A stretch of DNA of 64,000 bases from Streptomyces formicae (GCF_002556545.1 NZ_CP022685.1:8038001-8102000), one strand, 5' to 3'. Numbered from the stretch's first letter, positions 10,382 to 19,007 are shown. The notes: generated from the letters alone by a model not told the origin. A program made the numbers and translations.

Positions 10382-12304
10382 TCACACCACGGACGCGGGC
10401 AGCTTGTCGATCCGGATCGCCGCGGCCTTGAACTCCGCCGTCCCCGCGATCGGGCAGTTCGACTCGATCGTCAGCTGGTTGGTGTCGACCTCGTCGGGAA
10501 AGTGCATGGTCATGAAGGCGAGCCCGGGGCGCAGACCGGGGTCGACCCAGACGGGGGCCGTGACCGTGCCGCGCCGCGAGGAGACCCTGACCTCCTCGCC
10601 CACCACGACGCCGTACCGCTCGGCGTCCTCCGGGCACAGCTCGACGTACTCGCCGCGCCGCAGCGGAGAGGCGAAACTCCCGCTCTGCACACCGGTGTTG
10701 TACGAATCCAGGCGCCGCCCCGTGGTCAGCCGGATCGGGTACGACTCGTCGGTCAGGTCGACCGGCGGGTCGTGTTCGACGATCCCGAACGGGGCGGGCG
10801 TGCCGCGCCGTTCCGGGTCGGACTCCCACAACCTGCCGTGCAGGTACGTCGGTTCGACCCCGTCGATGTCGGGGCAGGGCCACTGGATGCCCTGGAGCTC
10901 CGCAAGACGGTCGTACGTCATGCCGTAGTGATCCGGCGAGACGGACCGCAGCTCGTCCCAGACGGCTTGCGCGTCCGCGTACTTCCACGGGTGGCCGAGG
11001 CGCCCGGCGAGATCGCAGATGATGTCGATGTCCTCGCGGGCCTCGCCCGGCGGCCGCACGGCCTTGCGCACCCGCTGCACCCGCCGCTCGCTGTTGGTCG
11101 TCGTGCCGTCGGTCTCCGCCCACCCGGCGGTCGCGGGCAGCACGACGTCCGCCAGCTCGGCGGTCTTGGTCAGGAAGATGTCCTGCACGACGAGGAAGTC
11201 CAGGGCCCGCATCCGGCGCACCGCCTGCTCGCTGTCGGCCTCCGACTGCGCGGGGTTCTCGCCGACGCAGTAGACGGCCTTGAGCGTGCCCTCCTCCATC
11301 GCCTCGAACATCTCCGTGAGGGTCAGGCCGTAGCGGGGCTGGATGACGGTGTCCCAGGCCGACTCGAACTTCAGCCGGGCTTCGGGGTCGAGGATGTCCT
11401 GGAAGCCGGGCAGGCGGTTGGGGATGGCGCCCATGTCGCCGCCGCCCTGCACGTTGTTCTGCCCGCGCAGCGGCTGGAGGCCCGAGCCGAAGCGGCCCAC
11501 GTGGCCGGTCAGGAGCGACAGGTTGATCAGGGCGCGCACGTTGTCCGTGCCGTTGTGGTGCTCGGTGATGCCGAGCGTCCAGCACAGCTGGGCCCGCTCG
11601 GCCCGCGCGTAGGCGTGCGCCAACTCCCTTATCGCGGCGGCGGGGACGCCCGTCACCTTCTCGGCGAGGGAGAGCGTCCACGGCTCGACCAGGGCCGCGT
11701 ACCGGTCGAAGCCCGTCGTCGCCCGCTCGATGAACGCGCGGTTGGCGAGGCCCGCGTGGATGATCTCGCGGCCGATCGCGTGCGCCATCGGGATGTCCGT
11801 GCCGACGTTCAGACCGAGCCAGCTCTCGGCCCACTCGGCGGTTTTGGTGCGGCGCGGGTCGACCGCGTACATCCGCGCGCCGTTCCTGATGCCGCGCAGC
11901 ACGTGCTGGAAGAAGATCGGGTGCGCGAAGCGGGCGTTGGAACCCCACATCACGATGAGGTCCGTGTGCTCGACCTCTTCGTACGACGAGGTCCCGCCGC
12001 CCGAACCGAAGGCCGAGGAGAGACCCGCGACGCTCGGCGCGTGACAGGTGCGGTTGCAGGAGTCGACGTTGTTGGTGCCCATGACGACCCGGGCGAACTT
12101 CTGCGCCACGTAGTTCATCTCGTTGGTCGCGCGGGCGCAGGAGAACATCCCGAAGGCGCCGCGCGCCGCGCCGAGTCCTTCGGCCGCGCGGTCCAGCGCC
12201 TCGTCCCAGGTGGCCCGGCGGAAGGGCGCGTCGCGGGAGTCGCGGACGAGCGGGTGGGTGAGCCGGGTGTACGTCTTGGGGGCGCGGTCACGTTTCTTGC
12301 TCAT
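10382..12304 (-). CDS. Formate dehydrogenase catalytic (molybdopterin) chain lacking its N-terminal Fe-S domains
   Basis: A 640-residue molybdopterin oxidoreductase. It begins MSKKRDRAPKTYTRLTHPLV, which is where the catalytic part of a normal FdhA starts after its [4Fe-4S] domain. The formate dehydrogenase signature NNVDSCNRTCHAPSVAGL gives the molybdenum-ligating Cys87 (Cys type, not selenocysteine). GITEHHNGTDNVRALINLSL and RGQNNVQGGGDMG are further family blocks. The C-terminal cofactor-binding domain is present (SNCPIAGTAEFKAAAIRI). The ATG at 12304 has GGAGGA upstream. The missing Fe-S module is the separate gene at 7526-8386. The family reaction is formate to CO2. Confidence 0.92.
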   Translation of the reverse strand: MSKKRDRAPKTYTRLTHPLVRDSRDAPFRRATWDEALDRAAEGLGAARGAFGMFSCARATNEMNYVAQKFARVVMGTNNVDSCNRTCHAPSVAGLSSAFGSGGGTSSYEEVEHTDLIVMWGSNARFAHPIFFQHVLRGIRNGARMYAVDPRRTKTAEWAESWLGLNVGTDIPMAHAIGREIIHAGLANRAFIERATTGFDRYAALVEPWTLSLAEKVTGVPAAAIRELAHAYARAERAQLCWTLGITEHHNGTDNVRALINLSLLTGHVGRFGSGLQPLRGQNNVQGGGDMGAIPNRLPGFQDILDPEARLKFESAWDTVIQPRYGLTLTEMFEAMEEGTLKAVYCVGENPAQSEADSEQAVRRMRALDFLVVQDIFLTKTAELADVVLPATAGWAETDGTTTNSERRVQRVRKAVRPPGEAREDIDIICDLAGRLGHPWKYADAQAVWDELRSVSPDHYGMTYDRLAELQGIQWPCPDIDGVEPTYLHGRLWESDPERRGTPAPFGIVEHDPPVDLTDESYPIRLTTGRRLDSYNTGVQSGSFASPLRRGEYVELCPEDAERYGVVVGEEVRVSSRRGTVTAPVWVDPGLRPGLAFMTMHFPDEVDTNQLTIESNCPIAGTAEFKAAAIRIDKLPASVV

Positions 12305-12323
12305 GCGGCGGTCCTCCACGGGC

Positions 12324-13295
12324 TCATGCGGCGGCCCTCGATGCGAGCAGGTCCGAGATGGCGTGCACGGTGCGCAGCGTCGGCACGGGGACACCGGTGA
12401 TGTCCGCGAGCTCCACGACGGCGGCGAGCAGGACGTCGAGTTCCAGGGGCTTGCCGCGCTCCAGGTCCTGGAGGGTGGAGGTGCGGTGGTCGCCGACGCG
12501 TTCGGCGCCCGCGAGGCGCCGCTCCACGGAGATGTCGGGCTCGCAGCCGAGGGCGGCGGCCACCGCGAGCGTCTCGTTCATCATGATCTCGATGACCCGC
12601 CGGGTGCCGCCGTGCAGGCACATCTCGCGCATGGTGGCGCGGGCGAGCGCGCTGATCGGGTTGAAGGAGATGTTGCCGAGCAGCTTGATCCAGATGTCGC
12701 CGCGGAGTTCGGGTTCGACCGGGCACTTGAGGCCGCCCGCCACCATGGCCTCGCTGAAGGCCGCGCAGCGCGCGGAGCGGGAGCGGTCCGGCTCGCCGAT
12801 GGAGAACCGCGTGCCCTCCAAGTGGCGTACGACGCCCGGACCTTCGAGCTCGGTGGCCGCGTAGACCACACAGCCGACGGCCCGTTCGGGCGCGAGCACG
12901 GCGCTGACCGCGCCGCCCGGGTCGACGCTCTCGACGCGGTGGCCGTCGTGCGGTCCGCCGTGCCGGTGGAAGTACCACCAGGGGATGCCGTTCTGCGCGG
13001 CGATCACCGCGGTCGACTCGTGGAGCAGGGGCTCGATCAGCGGCCCGCACGCCGCGTACGAGTTGGCCTTGAGGCCGAGGAAGACGAAGTCGACGGGCCC
13101 GATGCCGGCCGGATCGTCGGTGGCGTGGGCCCGCGCGGTGAAGTCGCCGCGCGGGCTGAGGACGCGTACGCCGTGCTGCCTCATGGCCGCCAAGTGGGGG
13201 CCACGGGCCACGAGATGGACGTCGGCACCAGCGCGGTGCAGCGCGGCTCCGACGTAGGCGCCGATCGCACCGGCACCGAGGACTGCGACTTTCAC
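12324..13295 (-). CDS. 2-dehydropantoate 2-reductase family (PanE/ApbA) oxidoreductase; possible oxalyl-CoA reductase
   Basis: About 323 residues. The Rossmann motif AVLGAGAIGAYVGAALHRAG comes first, then FLGLKANSY with the conserved Lys, and the C-terminal domain KLLGNISFNPISALARATM. I chose the GTG at 13295 (VKVAVLGAGAIG), which has GGAG about 10 bases upstream; an in-frame ATG at 13310 would add five residues. It is the first gene of the formate dehydrogenase operon, 19 bp before the catalytic chain, so pantothenate synthesis is unlikely to be its job. A PanE-family enzyme, PanE2, reduces oxalyl-CoA to glyoxylate in Methylobacterium. That role is an inference from context here. Confidence 0.85.
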   Translation of the reverse strand: MKVAVLGAGAIGAYVGAALHRAGADVHLVARGPHLAAMRQHGVRVLSPRGDFTARAHATDDPAGIGPVDFVFLGLKANSYAACGPLIEPLLHESTAVIAAQNGIPWWYFHRHGGPHDGHRVESVDPGGAVSAVLAPERAVGCVVYAATELEGPGVVRHLEGTRFSIGEPDRSRSARCAAFSEAMVAGGLKCPVEPELRGDIWIKLLGNISFNPISALARATMREMCLHGGTRRVIEIMMNETLAVAAALGCEPDISVERRLAGAERVGDHRTSTLQDLERGKPLELDVLLAAVVELADITGVPVPTLRTVHAISDLLASRAAA

Positions 13296-13415
13296 GGTGG
13301 GGCGCTCCATTCGGTTGAGGGCCGAGGAACGGAACGTGGGAGGGAACGAGGAACGGAACAGGAGACGGAACAGGCGACGGAACGAGGAACGTATGGAGAA
13401 AACGTCGACGGAATA

Positions 13416-13426
13416 TTGTCTACAGT
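13416..13426. promoter_or_regulatory. Candidate GntR operator in the panE-like/OFA divergent promoter
   Basis: The sequence TTGTCTACAGT occurs here and, as its reverse complement, at 16101-16111 just ahead of the gntR gene. It sits in an AT-rich patch in the 235-bp gap between the divergent fdh operon and the OFA transporter, and its TGT-NN-ACA core is typical of FCD-type GntR sites. A purine-rich array of GGAAC units (about 13327-13390) lies between it and the panE-like start. Confidence 0.6.
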
Positions 13427-13530
13427 ATGGAAGTTGGGGCGGCAAGGGGTGGCGCGCGAGATGGCCCGCCGCCGACCCGCCCCGTGCGACCTCTTCCCAA
13501 CTCCGCCGTCGGTTTCTACCGTTCGGGATC

Positions 13531-14868
13531 ATGAGGCCCCCCGTCGCACCCCCCGGCTGGAGCCGCTGGCTCGTGCCGCCCGCCGCCCTCTCGGTCCATC
13601 TCTCCATCGGCCAGGCGTACGCCTGGAGCGTCTTCAAGCCGCCCCTCGAATCCGCCCTCGACCTCAGCGGCACCCAGAGCGCGCTGCCCTTCCAGCTCGG
13701 CATCGTCATGCTGGGCCTGTCCGCCGCCTTCGGCGGCACGCTCGTCGAGCGCAACGGACCGCGCTGGGCGATGTCCGTCGCACTCGTCTGCTTCTCCTCC
13801 GGCTTCCTGCTCGCCGCGCTCGGCGCCGCGACAGGCCAGTACTGGCTGATCGTGTTCGGCTACGGCTTCGTCGGCGGGATCGGCCTCGGCATCGGCTACA
13901 TCTCCCCGGTCTCCACCCTGATCAAGTGGTTCCCCGACCGTCCCGGCATGGCCACCGGCATCGCGATCATGGGTTTCGGCGGCGGCGCGCTCATCGCCTC
14001 GCCGTGGTCGGCGCGGATGCTGGACTCCTTCGGCACGGACGGACACGGCATCGCGCTCGCGTTCCTGGTGCACGGCCTGACGTACGCCGTCTTCATGTCG
14101 CTCGGCGTGTTCCTGGTGCGCGTCCCGCGCACGGAGGGCGCGCGCGGGCCCGGCGTGCCCGGGGTGCTCGACGGGCCGCAGGTCTCGGCCCGCTCCGCCG
14201 TGCGCACCCCGCAGTTCTGGTGCCTGTGGGTGGTGCTGTGCATGAACGTGACCGCGGGCATCGGCATCCTGGAGAAGGCCGCCCCGATGATCACGGACTT
14301 CTTCGCGGACACCTCGACGCCGGTGTCCGTCTCCGCCGCGGCCGGCTTCGTGGCCCTGCTCTCCGCGGCCAACATGGCGGGACGCATCGGCTGGTCCTCG
14401 GCGTCCGACCTGATCGGCCGCAAGAACATCTACCGCGTCTACCTCGGCGTCGGCGCGCTCATGTACCTCCTGATCGCCCAGTTCGGGGACGCCTCGAAAC
14501 CGTTGTTCGTCGTCTGCGCGCTGGTGATCCTCTCCTTCTACGGAGGCGGCTTCGCGACCGTCCCCGCCTACCTGAAGGACCTCTTCGGCACCTACCAGGT
14601 CGGTGCCATCCACGGCAGGCTGCTCACCGCCTGGTCCACGGCGGGGGTCCTCGGGCCGCTGATCGTGAACCGCGTGGCCGACCACCAGGAAGAGGCGGGC
14701 AAACACGGCTCCGCGCTCTACGGACTCTCCTTCACGATCATGATCGGCCTGCTCGTCGTGGGCTTCGTCGCCAACGAACTCGTCAGGCCCGTCCACCCCC
14801 GCCACCACGTGCCCGCCCCGAAGGAGGACACCGACGATGACCACGCCGCCAAGCGCACCGCCCCGTAG
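13531..14868 (+). CDS. OFA family MFS transporter (oxalate/formate antiporter type)
   Basis: A 445-residue major facilitator protein with about 12 hydrophobic helices. It starts SVHLSIGQAYAWSVFKPPL, the characteristic first-helix block of the oxalate:formate antiporter family. GFVGGIGLGIGYISPVSTLI and KWFPDRPGMATGIAIMGFGG are further OFA hallmarks. The ATG at 13531 (MRPPVAPPGW) has only a weak ribosome-binding site. It is divergent from the fdh operon and overlaps a 44-residue partner gene. The likely role is oxalate uptake in exchange for formate, or monocarboxylate transport. The substrate is inferred from context. Confidence 0.88.
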   Translation: MRPPVAPPGWSRWLVPPAALSVHLSIGQAYAWSVFKPPLESALDLSGTQSALPFQLGIVMLGLSAAFGGTLVERNGPRWAMSVALVCFSSGFLLAALGAATGQYWLIVFGYGFVGGIGLGIGYISPVSTLIKWFPDRPGMATGIAIMGFGGGALIASPWSARMLDSFGTDGHGIALAFLVHGLTYAVFMSLGVFLVRVPRTEGARGPGVPGVLDGPQVSARSAVRTPQFWCLWVVLCMNVTAGIGILEKAAPMITDFFADTSTPVSVSAAAGFVALLSAANMAGRIGWSSASDLIGRKNIYRVYLGVGALMYLLIAQFGDASKPLFVVCALVILSFYGGGFATVPAYLKDLFGTYQVGAIHGRLLTAWSTAGVLGPLIVNRVADHQEEAGKHGSALYGLSFTIMIGLLVVGFVANELVRPVHPRHHVPAPKEDTDDDHAAKRTAP

Positions 14869-14971
14869 CCGTCGCGCACTGACCCTTTTCGCGTGGCTTT
14901 GGGTGGGTATTCCGCTCGCCTACGGCCTTTACGAGCTCGTACACAAGGCCACCCAGCTGTTCACCGGGTGA
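14837..14971 (+). CDS. MFS transporter small subunit (44-residue single-helix peptide)
   Basis: A tiny gene, ATG at 14837 to TGA at 14971, starting 32 bp before the end of the OFA transporter in another frame. It has a very good ribosome-binding site (AAGGAGG, 14820-14826). The product begins MTTPPSAPPRSRRALTLFAW and continues LWVGIPLAYGLYELVHKATQ: a basic cytoplasmic start and one transmembrane helix. Short single-helix proteins of this kind are known partners of OFA-type MFS carriers. The tight overlap and strong ribosome-binding site argue for real, coupled translation. Confidence 0.82.
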   Translation: MTTPPSAPPRSRRALTLFAWLWVGIPLAYGLYELVHKATQLFTG

Positions 14972-15096
14972 CACGATGATGAGAAGCATCCAAACGAGGC
15001 GCGCCTTTCCTGTCACATTACGTACCCCGTTACTCGCGAGTCGCTGAGCAGACTGGAGGATCCCGCAGCTCCGGCAATACATAAGGGGACCCGTAC

Positions 15097-16044
15097 ATGC
15101 ACGGCTCGCGCATCGTCGCCGTCGGCCACTACCAGCCCGCCAAGGTGCTCACCAACGCGGACCTGGCAGGAGTGGTCGACACCAGCGACGAGTGGATCCG
15201 CTCCCGGGTGGGCATCCGCACCCGCCACGTCGCGGGCCCCGAGGAGCCGGTCGACGAGCTGGCCGCGCACGCGGCCGGCAAGGCCCTGGCCGCCGCGGGC
15301 CTGACGCCCGACGCCATCGACCTGGTCCTGGTCGCCACCTCCACGGCCATCGACAGGTCACCGAACATGGCGGCCAGGGTCTCCGCGCGGCTCGGCATCC
15401 CCTCGCCCTCCGCCATGGACCTCAACGTGGTCTGCGCGGGCTTCACGCACGCCCTGGCCACCGCCGACCACACGCTGCGGGCCGGGGCGGCGACCCGCGC
15501 CCTGGTCATCGGCGCGGACAAGATGTCCCAGGTCACCGACTGGACGGACCGCACCACCTGCGTCCTGACCGGCGACGGGGCGGGCGCCGCGGTGGTCGAG
15601 GCGTGCGGACCCGGCGAGGAGCCCGGCATCGGAGCCGTCCTGTGGGGCTCAGTGCCCGAGATGGGCAATGCCGTGCGCATCGAGGGCACCCCGCCGCGCT
15701 TCGCCCAGGAGGGCCAGAGCGTCTACCGCTGGGCCACGACGCAGCTGCCGCCGCTCGCCCGCGCGGCCTGCGAGAAGGCCGGGCTCACCCCCGCCGACCT
15801 CGCGGGCGTCGTCCTGCACCAGGCGAACCTGCGCATCATCGAGCCGCTCGCGGAGCGCATCGGCGCCGTGAACGCCGTCGTCGCGCGCGATGTCGTCGAC
15901 TCCGGGAACACCTCGGCGGCGAGCATCCCCATGGCCCTGTCCAAGCTGGTGGAGCGCGGCGAGCTCAGCTCGGGCGACCCGGTGCTGCTCTTCGGCTTCG
16001 GCGGCAACCTGTCGTACGCGGGGCAGGTCGTGCGCTGCCCCTGA
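15097..16044 (+). CDS. Beta-ketoacyl-ACP synthase III (FabH-like)
   Basis: A 315-residue thiolase-fold enzyme. The Cys-His-Asn triad is present: NVVCAGFTHAL at about residue 114, VVLHQANLRIIE at about 247, and DSGNTSAASIP at about 277. The N-terminus (ITGSR-like MHGSRIVAVGHYQPAKVLTN and DTSDEWIRSRVGIRTRH) is classical FabH. AAGGGGA precedes the ATG. Single FabH-like genes away from a fatty-acid or polyketide cluster often act as acyltransferases or side-pathway condensing enzymes. This one lies between an OFA transporter and its likely GntR regulator, so the substrate may be a CoA thioester from oxalate metabolism. That is speculative. Confidence 0.87.
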   Translation: MHGSRIVAVGHYQPAKVLTNADLAGVVDTSDEWIRSRVGIRTRHVAGPEEPVDELAAHAAGKALAAAGLTPDAIDLVLVATSTAIDRSPNMAARVSARLGIPSPSAMDLNVVCAGFTHALATADHTLRAGAATRALVIGADKMSQVTDWTDRTTCVLTGDGAGAAVVEACGPGEEPGIGAVLWGSVPEMGNAVRIEGTPPRFAQEGQSVYRWATTQLPPLARAACEKAGLTPADLAGVVLHQANLRIIEPLAERIGAVNAVVARDVVDSGNTSAASIPMALSKLVERGELSSGDPVLLFGFGGNLSYAGQVVRCP

Positions 16045-16100
16045 GGGGCGTCCGTGTGACGGGCTCAACTCCCCCTGGCGCTGGCCCTTGTAGCTCGTAG

Positions 16101-16111
16101 ACTGTAGACAA
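16101..16111. promoter_or_regulatory. Candidate GntR autoregulatory operator
   Basis: ACTGTAGACAA, the exact reverse complement of the 11-mer at 13416-13426, lies 28 bp before the gntR start. Its core TGTAGACA is an inverted repeat of TGT around two bases. Position and identity suggest autoregulation. Confidence 0.6.
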
Positions 16112-16138
16112 AAGGCAATCGTCGAGGAGGGGACCGCG

Positions 16139-16816
16139 ATGTTGTCCACAGGACTGCCGCAGGGAGCGGTGCCCAGGCTCGAACGCCCCGGGCCGCTCAG
16201 GGAGCGGGTCTACGAGGCGCTGCTCGAACTCATCACGACCCGCTCGCTCCAGCCGGGACAGCACCTCGTCGAGAGCGAACTCGCCGGACACCTGGGCGTC
16301 TCCCGGCAGCCGGTGCGCGAGGCGCTGCAACGCCTCAACACCGAGGGCTGGGTCGATCTGCGCCCCGCCCAGGGCGCCTTCGTGCACGAGCCGACCGAGG
16401 AGGAGGCGGACCAGCTCCTGACGGTCCGTACGCTCCTGGAGGCCGAGGCCGCCCGGCTCGCCGCCGCGAACACCGGCACCGCGGGCATCACCGCGCTCGA
16501 CGAGCTCTGCACCCGGGGCGAACAGGCCGTCGCCGACGGCGACGTGGACCAGGTGGTGACGCTCAACGCGGCCTTCCACGCCAAGGTGATGGAGCTCGCG
16601 GGCAACGTCGTCCTCGCCGAACTCGCCGGGCAGGTGGACCGCAGGGTGCGCTGGTACTACACGCCGGTGGCCCGCCAGCGCGGCAGCCAGTCCTGGATCG
16701 AGCACCGTGAACTGATCGCGGCGATCGCCGAGCGCGACGAACAGCGGGCCACCGCCATCATGCGCGCCCACACGGAGCACACGCGCAAGACGTACCACCA
16801 GCGCGACAAGGGCTGA
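16139..16816 (+). CDS. GntR family transcriptional regulator, FCD subfamily
   Basis: A 225-residue regulator. The winged helix is at residues 18-80 (RERVYEALLELITTRSLQPG and HLGVSRQPVREALQRLNTEG). An all-helical FCD ligand domain follows, with RTLLEAEAARLAA, LNAAFHAKVMELAGN and EHRELIAAIAERD. Metal-binding His/Asp positions of FCD proteins (for example the FHAKVMELAGN and EHRELI blocks) appear present, which suits a carboxylate effector. A strong GAGGAGGG site precedes the ATG. Because its putative operator recurs at the fdh/OFA and oxalate-CoA promoters, it is the best candidate for the regulator of oxalate/formate genes. Confidence 0.92.
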   Translation: MLSTGLPQGAVPRLERPGPLRERVYEALLELITTRSLQPGQHLVESELAGHLGVSRQPVREALQRLNTEGWVDLRPAQGAFVHEPTEEEADQLLTVRTLLEAEAARLAAANTGTAGITALDELCTRGEQAVADGDVDQVVTLNAAFHAKVMELAGNVVLAELAGQVDRRVRWYYTPVARQRGSQSWIEHRELIAAIAERDEQRATAIMRAHTEHTRKTYHQRDKG

Positions 16817-16865
16817 GCTCCGGTCGCGCCAGGACAGTGTCGGCGACAGTGGTGGGAGAGACGAC

Positions 16866-17462
16866 ATGAGCGCTACGAACAACCGCATACGGCCCGCGAT
16901 CAGCGAAGACGTGCCGACGGCCGTCAGGACGCTCGGCCGGGCCTTCGCCGACTACCCCTTCACCCGGCACGTGGTCGACGCCGACGACCACGAGGAGCGC
17001 GTCCGCCGCTTCCAGGAGCTCTTCCTCACCCGCGTCGGGATGGTCTACGGGCGCGTCTGGGTCGCGGGGGCGGGTCGGGCCGTCGCCGTCTGGACCACCC
17101 CGGACCGCGACCCGGCCCCCGGATTCGCCGCCGTCGGCCCGCTGATCGGTGAGCTGGCGGGCGCCCGCAAGGCGTGGTTCGACGCGGCCGACCGGGCGCT
17201 GCGTCCGCTGCGTCCCAGGCGCCCCGCGTGGTTCCTCGCCACGGTCGGCGTGGACCCCGACGCACAGGGCCAGGGGCTGGGCCGCGCCGTGATCGGACCC
17301 GGCATCGAGGCGGCCGACAAGGCGGGGTACCCCGCCTTCCTGGAGACGTCGACCGAACGCAACGTGGCGTTCTACCGGCGGCTCGGCTTCGCCGTCACCG
17401 CGGAGATCACCCTGCCCGACAACGGCCCGCGCACGTGGTGCATGCTCCGCGAGCCGAGGTAA
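16866..17462 (+). CDS. GNAT family N-acetyltransferase
   Basis: A 198-residue GCN5-type acetyltransferase. The acetyl-CoA motif A is V-x-P-x-x-Q-G-x-G, here VGVDPDAQGQGLGRAVI (about residues 124-140). It is followed by FLETSTERNVAFYRRLGFAV, the family's usual C-terminal substrate-site block. GGGAGAG precedes the ATG. It lies 49 bp after gntR on the same strand and could be co-transcribed, but nothing ties it to oxalate metabolism. The substrate is unknown. Confidence 0.9.
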   Translation: MSATNNRIRPAISEDVPTAVRTLGRAFADYPFTRHVVDADDHEERVRRFQELFLTRVGMVYGRVWVAGAGRAVAVWTTPDRDPAPGFAAVGPLIGELAGARKAWFDAADRALRPLRPRRPAWFLATVGVDPDAQGQGLGRAVIGPGIEAADKAGYPAFLETSTERNVAFYRRLGFAVTAEITLPDNGPRTWCMLREPR

Positions 17463-17467
17463 CGCAC

Positions 17468-17490
17468 CTTTGTCCTGTGACTGGAGAAAG
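17468..17490. promoter_or_regulatory. Candidate ROK-regulon operator upstream of the ROK gene
   Basis: CTTTGTCCTG begins an imperfect inverted repeat that ends in GAGAAAG. The same decamer occurs at 24965-24974, in front of the sugar dehydrogenase gene of the same catabolic block. Shared control by the ROK protein is inferred. Confidence 0.35.
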
Positions 17491-17629
17491 TCATGGGTAA
17501 TTCCCGCGCAACTTCTTCCCACCCCCGGCAGGCACTGCTACGTTCCCCTCGAAAGCTTGAAAGAGGCCCGAAGACAACGGCGTTGTCCGAGGGCGCGGAA
17601 CTGGCAGCCCGAAGAGGCGGGAGGGGCGC

Positions 17630-18820
17630 GTGAGACGTATGACGGCTCGACCCGCCAACGCGCACCAGGCGCGGTTGTTGCGGCTGCTGCGTGACGGGGG
17701 TCCCAACTCCCGTGCCCAGCTGGGCGATCAGGTCGATCTCTCACGGTCCAAGCTGGCCGTCGAGGTCGACAGGCTCCTGGAGACCGGACTCGTGGTCGCC
17801 GACGGACTCGCCGCCTCGCGCGGCGGCCGCCGCTCCCACAACATCCGCCTGGCCCCCGCCCTCCGCTTCCTCGGCGTGGACATCGGCGCGACCTCGATCG
17901 ACGTCGCGGTCACCAACGCCGAGCTGGAGGTGCTCGGGCACATCAACCAGCCCATGGACGTGCGCGAAGGCCCGGTCGCGGTCTTCGAGCAGGTCCTCGC
18001 CATGGCGGCCAAGCTGAAGGCCACCGGGCTCGCGGAGGGGTTCGACGGCGCCGGGATCGGTGTTCCGGGCCCCGTGCGCTTCCCCGAGGGCGTACCGGTC
18101 GCCCCGCCGATCATGCCGGGGTGGGACGGCTTCCCCGTACGCGAGGCCCTCAGCCAGGACCTCGGCTGCCCCGTCATGGTCGACAACGACGTGAACCTCA
18201 TGGCGATGGGGGAGCAGCACGCGGGCGTCGCACGCTCCGTGGGCGACTTCCTCTGCGTCAAGATCGGCACGGGCATCGGCTGCGGCATCGTCGTCGGCGG
18301 TGAGGTCTACCGAGGTACGACGGGCAGCGCGGGCGACATCGGCCACATCCAGGCCGAACCGGACGGCCGCCCCTGCGCCTGCGGCAACAAGGGCTGTCTG
18401 GAGGCCTACTTCAGCGGCGCGGCACTCGCCCGCGACGCCGAGGAGGCGGCCAGGGAGGGGCGTTCGGCGGAGCTCGCCACGCGGCTCGACGAGGCGGGGC
18501 GGCTCAGCGCCGTCGACGTCGCGGCGGCCGCCGCCGCGGGCGACGCCACCGCGCTCGACCTCATCCGGGCGGGCGGCAACCGCACCGGGCAGGTCATCGC
18601 GGGACTCGTCAGCTTCTTCAACCCCGGCCTCGTGGTGATCGGCGGCGGGGTGACCGGCCTCGGCCACACGCTGCTCGCCGCGATCCGCACCCAGGTCTAC
18701 CGCCAGTCGCTGCCCCTGGCGACCGGCAACCTTCCCATCGTCCTGGGCGAGTTGGGGCCGACCGCCGGAGTCATCGGCGGCGCCCGGCTCATCAGCGACC
18801 ACCTGTTCTCCCCGGCCTGA
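17630..18820 (+). CDS. ROK family transcriptional regulator
   Basis: A 396-residue sugar-responsive regulator. The N-terminal winged helix (AHQARLLRLLRDGGPNSRAQ, then VDLSRSKLAVEVDRLL) is at about residues 10-60. The sugar-kinase-like ROK domain follows, with FLGVDIGATSIDVAV and GIGVPGPV. The zinc motif CACGNKGCLEAY is intact. The GTG at 17630 and an ATG at 17639 are both possible starts; GGAGGGG is better spaced for the ATG. It heads a ribose-type ABC transporter locus and probably represses it until a specific sugar binds. Confidence 0.92.
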   Translation: MRRMTARPANAHQARLLRLLRDGGPNSRAQLGDQVDLSRSKLAVEVDRLLETGLVVADGLAASRGGRRSHNIRLAPALRFLGVDIGATSIDVAVTNAELEVLGHINQPMDVREGPVAVFEQVLAMAAKLKATGLAEGFDGAGIGVPGPVRFPEGVPVAPPIMPGWDGFPVREALSQDLGCPVMVDNDVNLMAMGEQHAGVARSVGDFLCVKIGTGIGCGIVVGGEVYRGTTGSAGDIGHIQAEPDGRPCACGNKGCLEAYFSGAALARDAEEAAREGRSAELATRLDEAGRLSAVDVAAAAAAGDATALDLIRAGGNRTGQVIAGLVSFFNPGLVVIGGGVTGLGHTLLAAIRTQVYRQSLPLATGNLPIVLGELGPTAGVIGGARLISDHLFSPA

Positions 18821-18840
18821 CCCTCCCGGGCCCGGCCGGT

Positions 18841-18878
18841 ACGCACCCGCACCTCGCGTACGCACCCGCACCTCGCGC
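18841..18878. repeat. Two-copy 19-bp tandem repeat
   Basis: ACGCACCCGCACCTCGCG followed by T (18841-18859) is repeated once with a single final change (18860-18878). It lies in the 187-bp gap between the ROK gene and the ABC transporter ATPase gene. Confidence 0.7.
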
Positions 18879-19007
18879 ACGCGGCACCACCCCACCAGCA
18901 CCGGTACGCGCGCGGCCGCGCCGTGCCCGGAATCGCCCCACCCAGCACAGCGCTCTGCTCCGCCCTGCCCTGAGACCGGCACGCACGCACCTGCCTAGGG
19001 GAACGTC

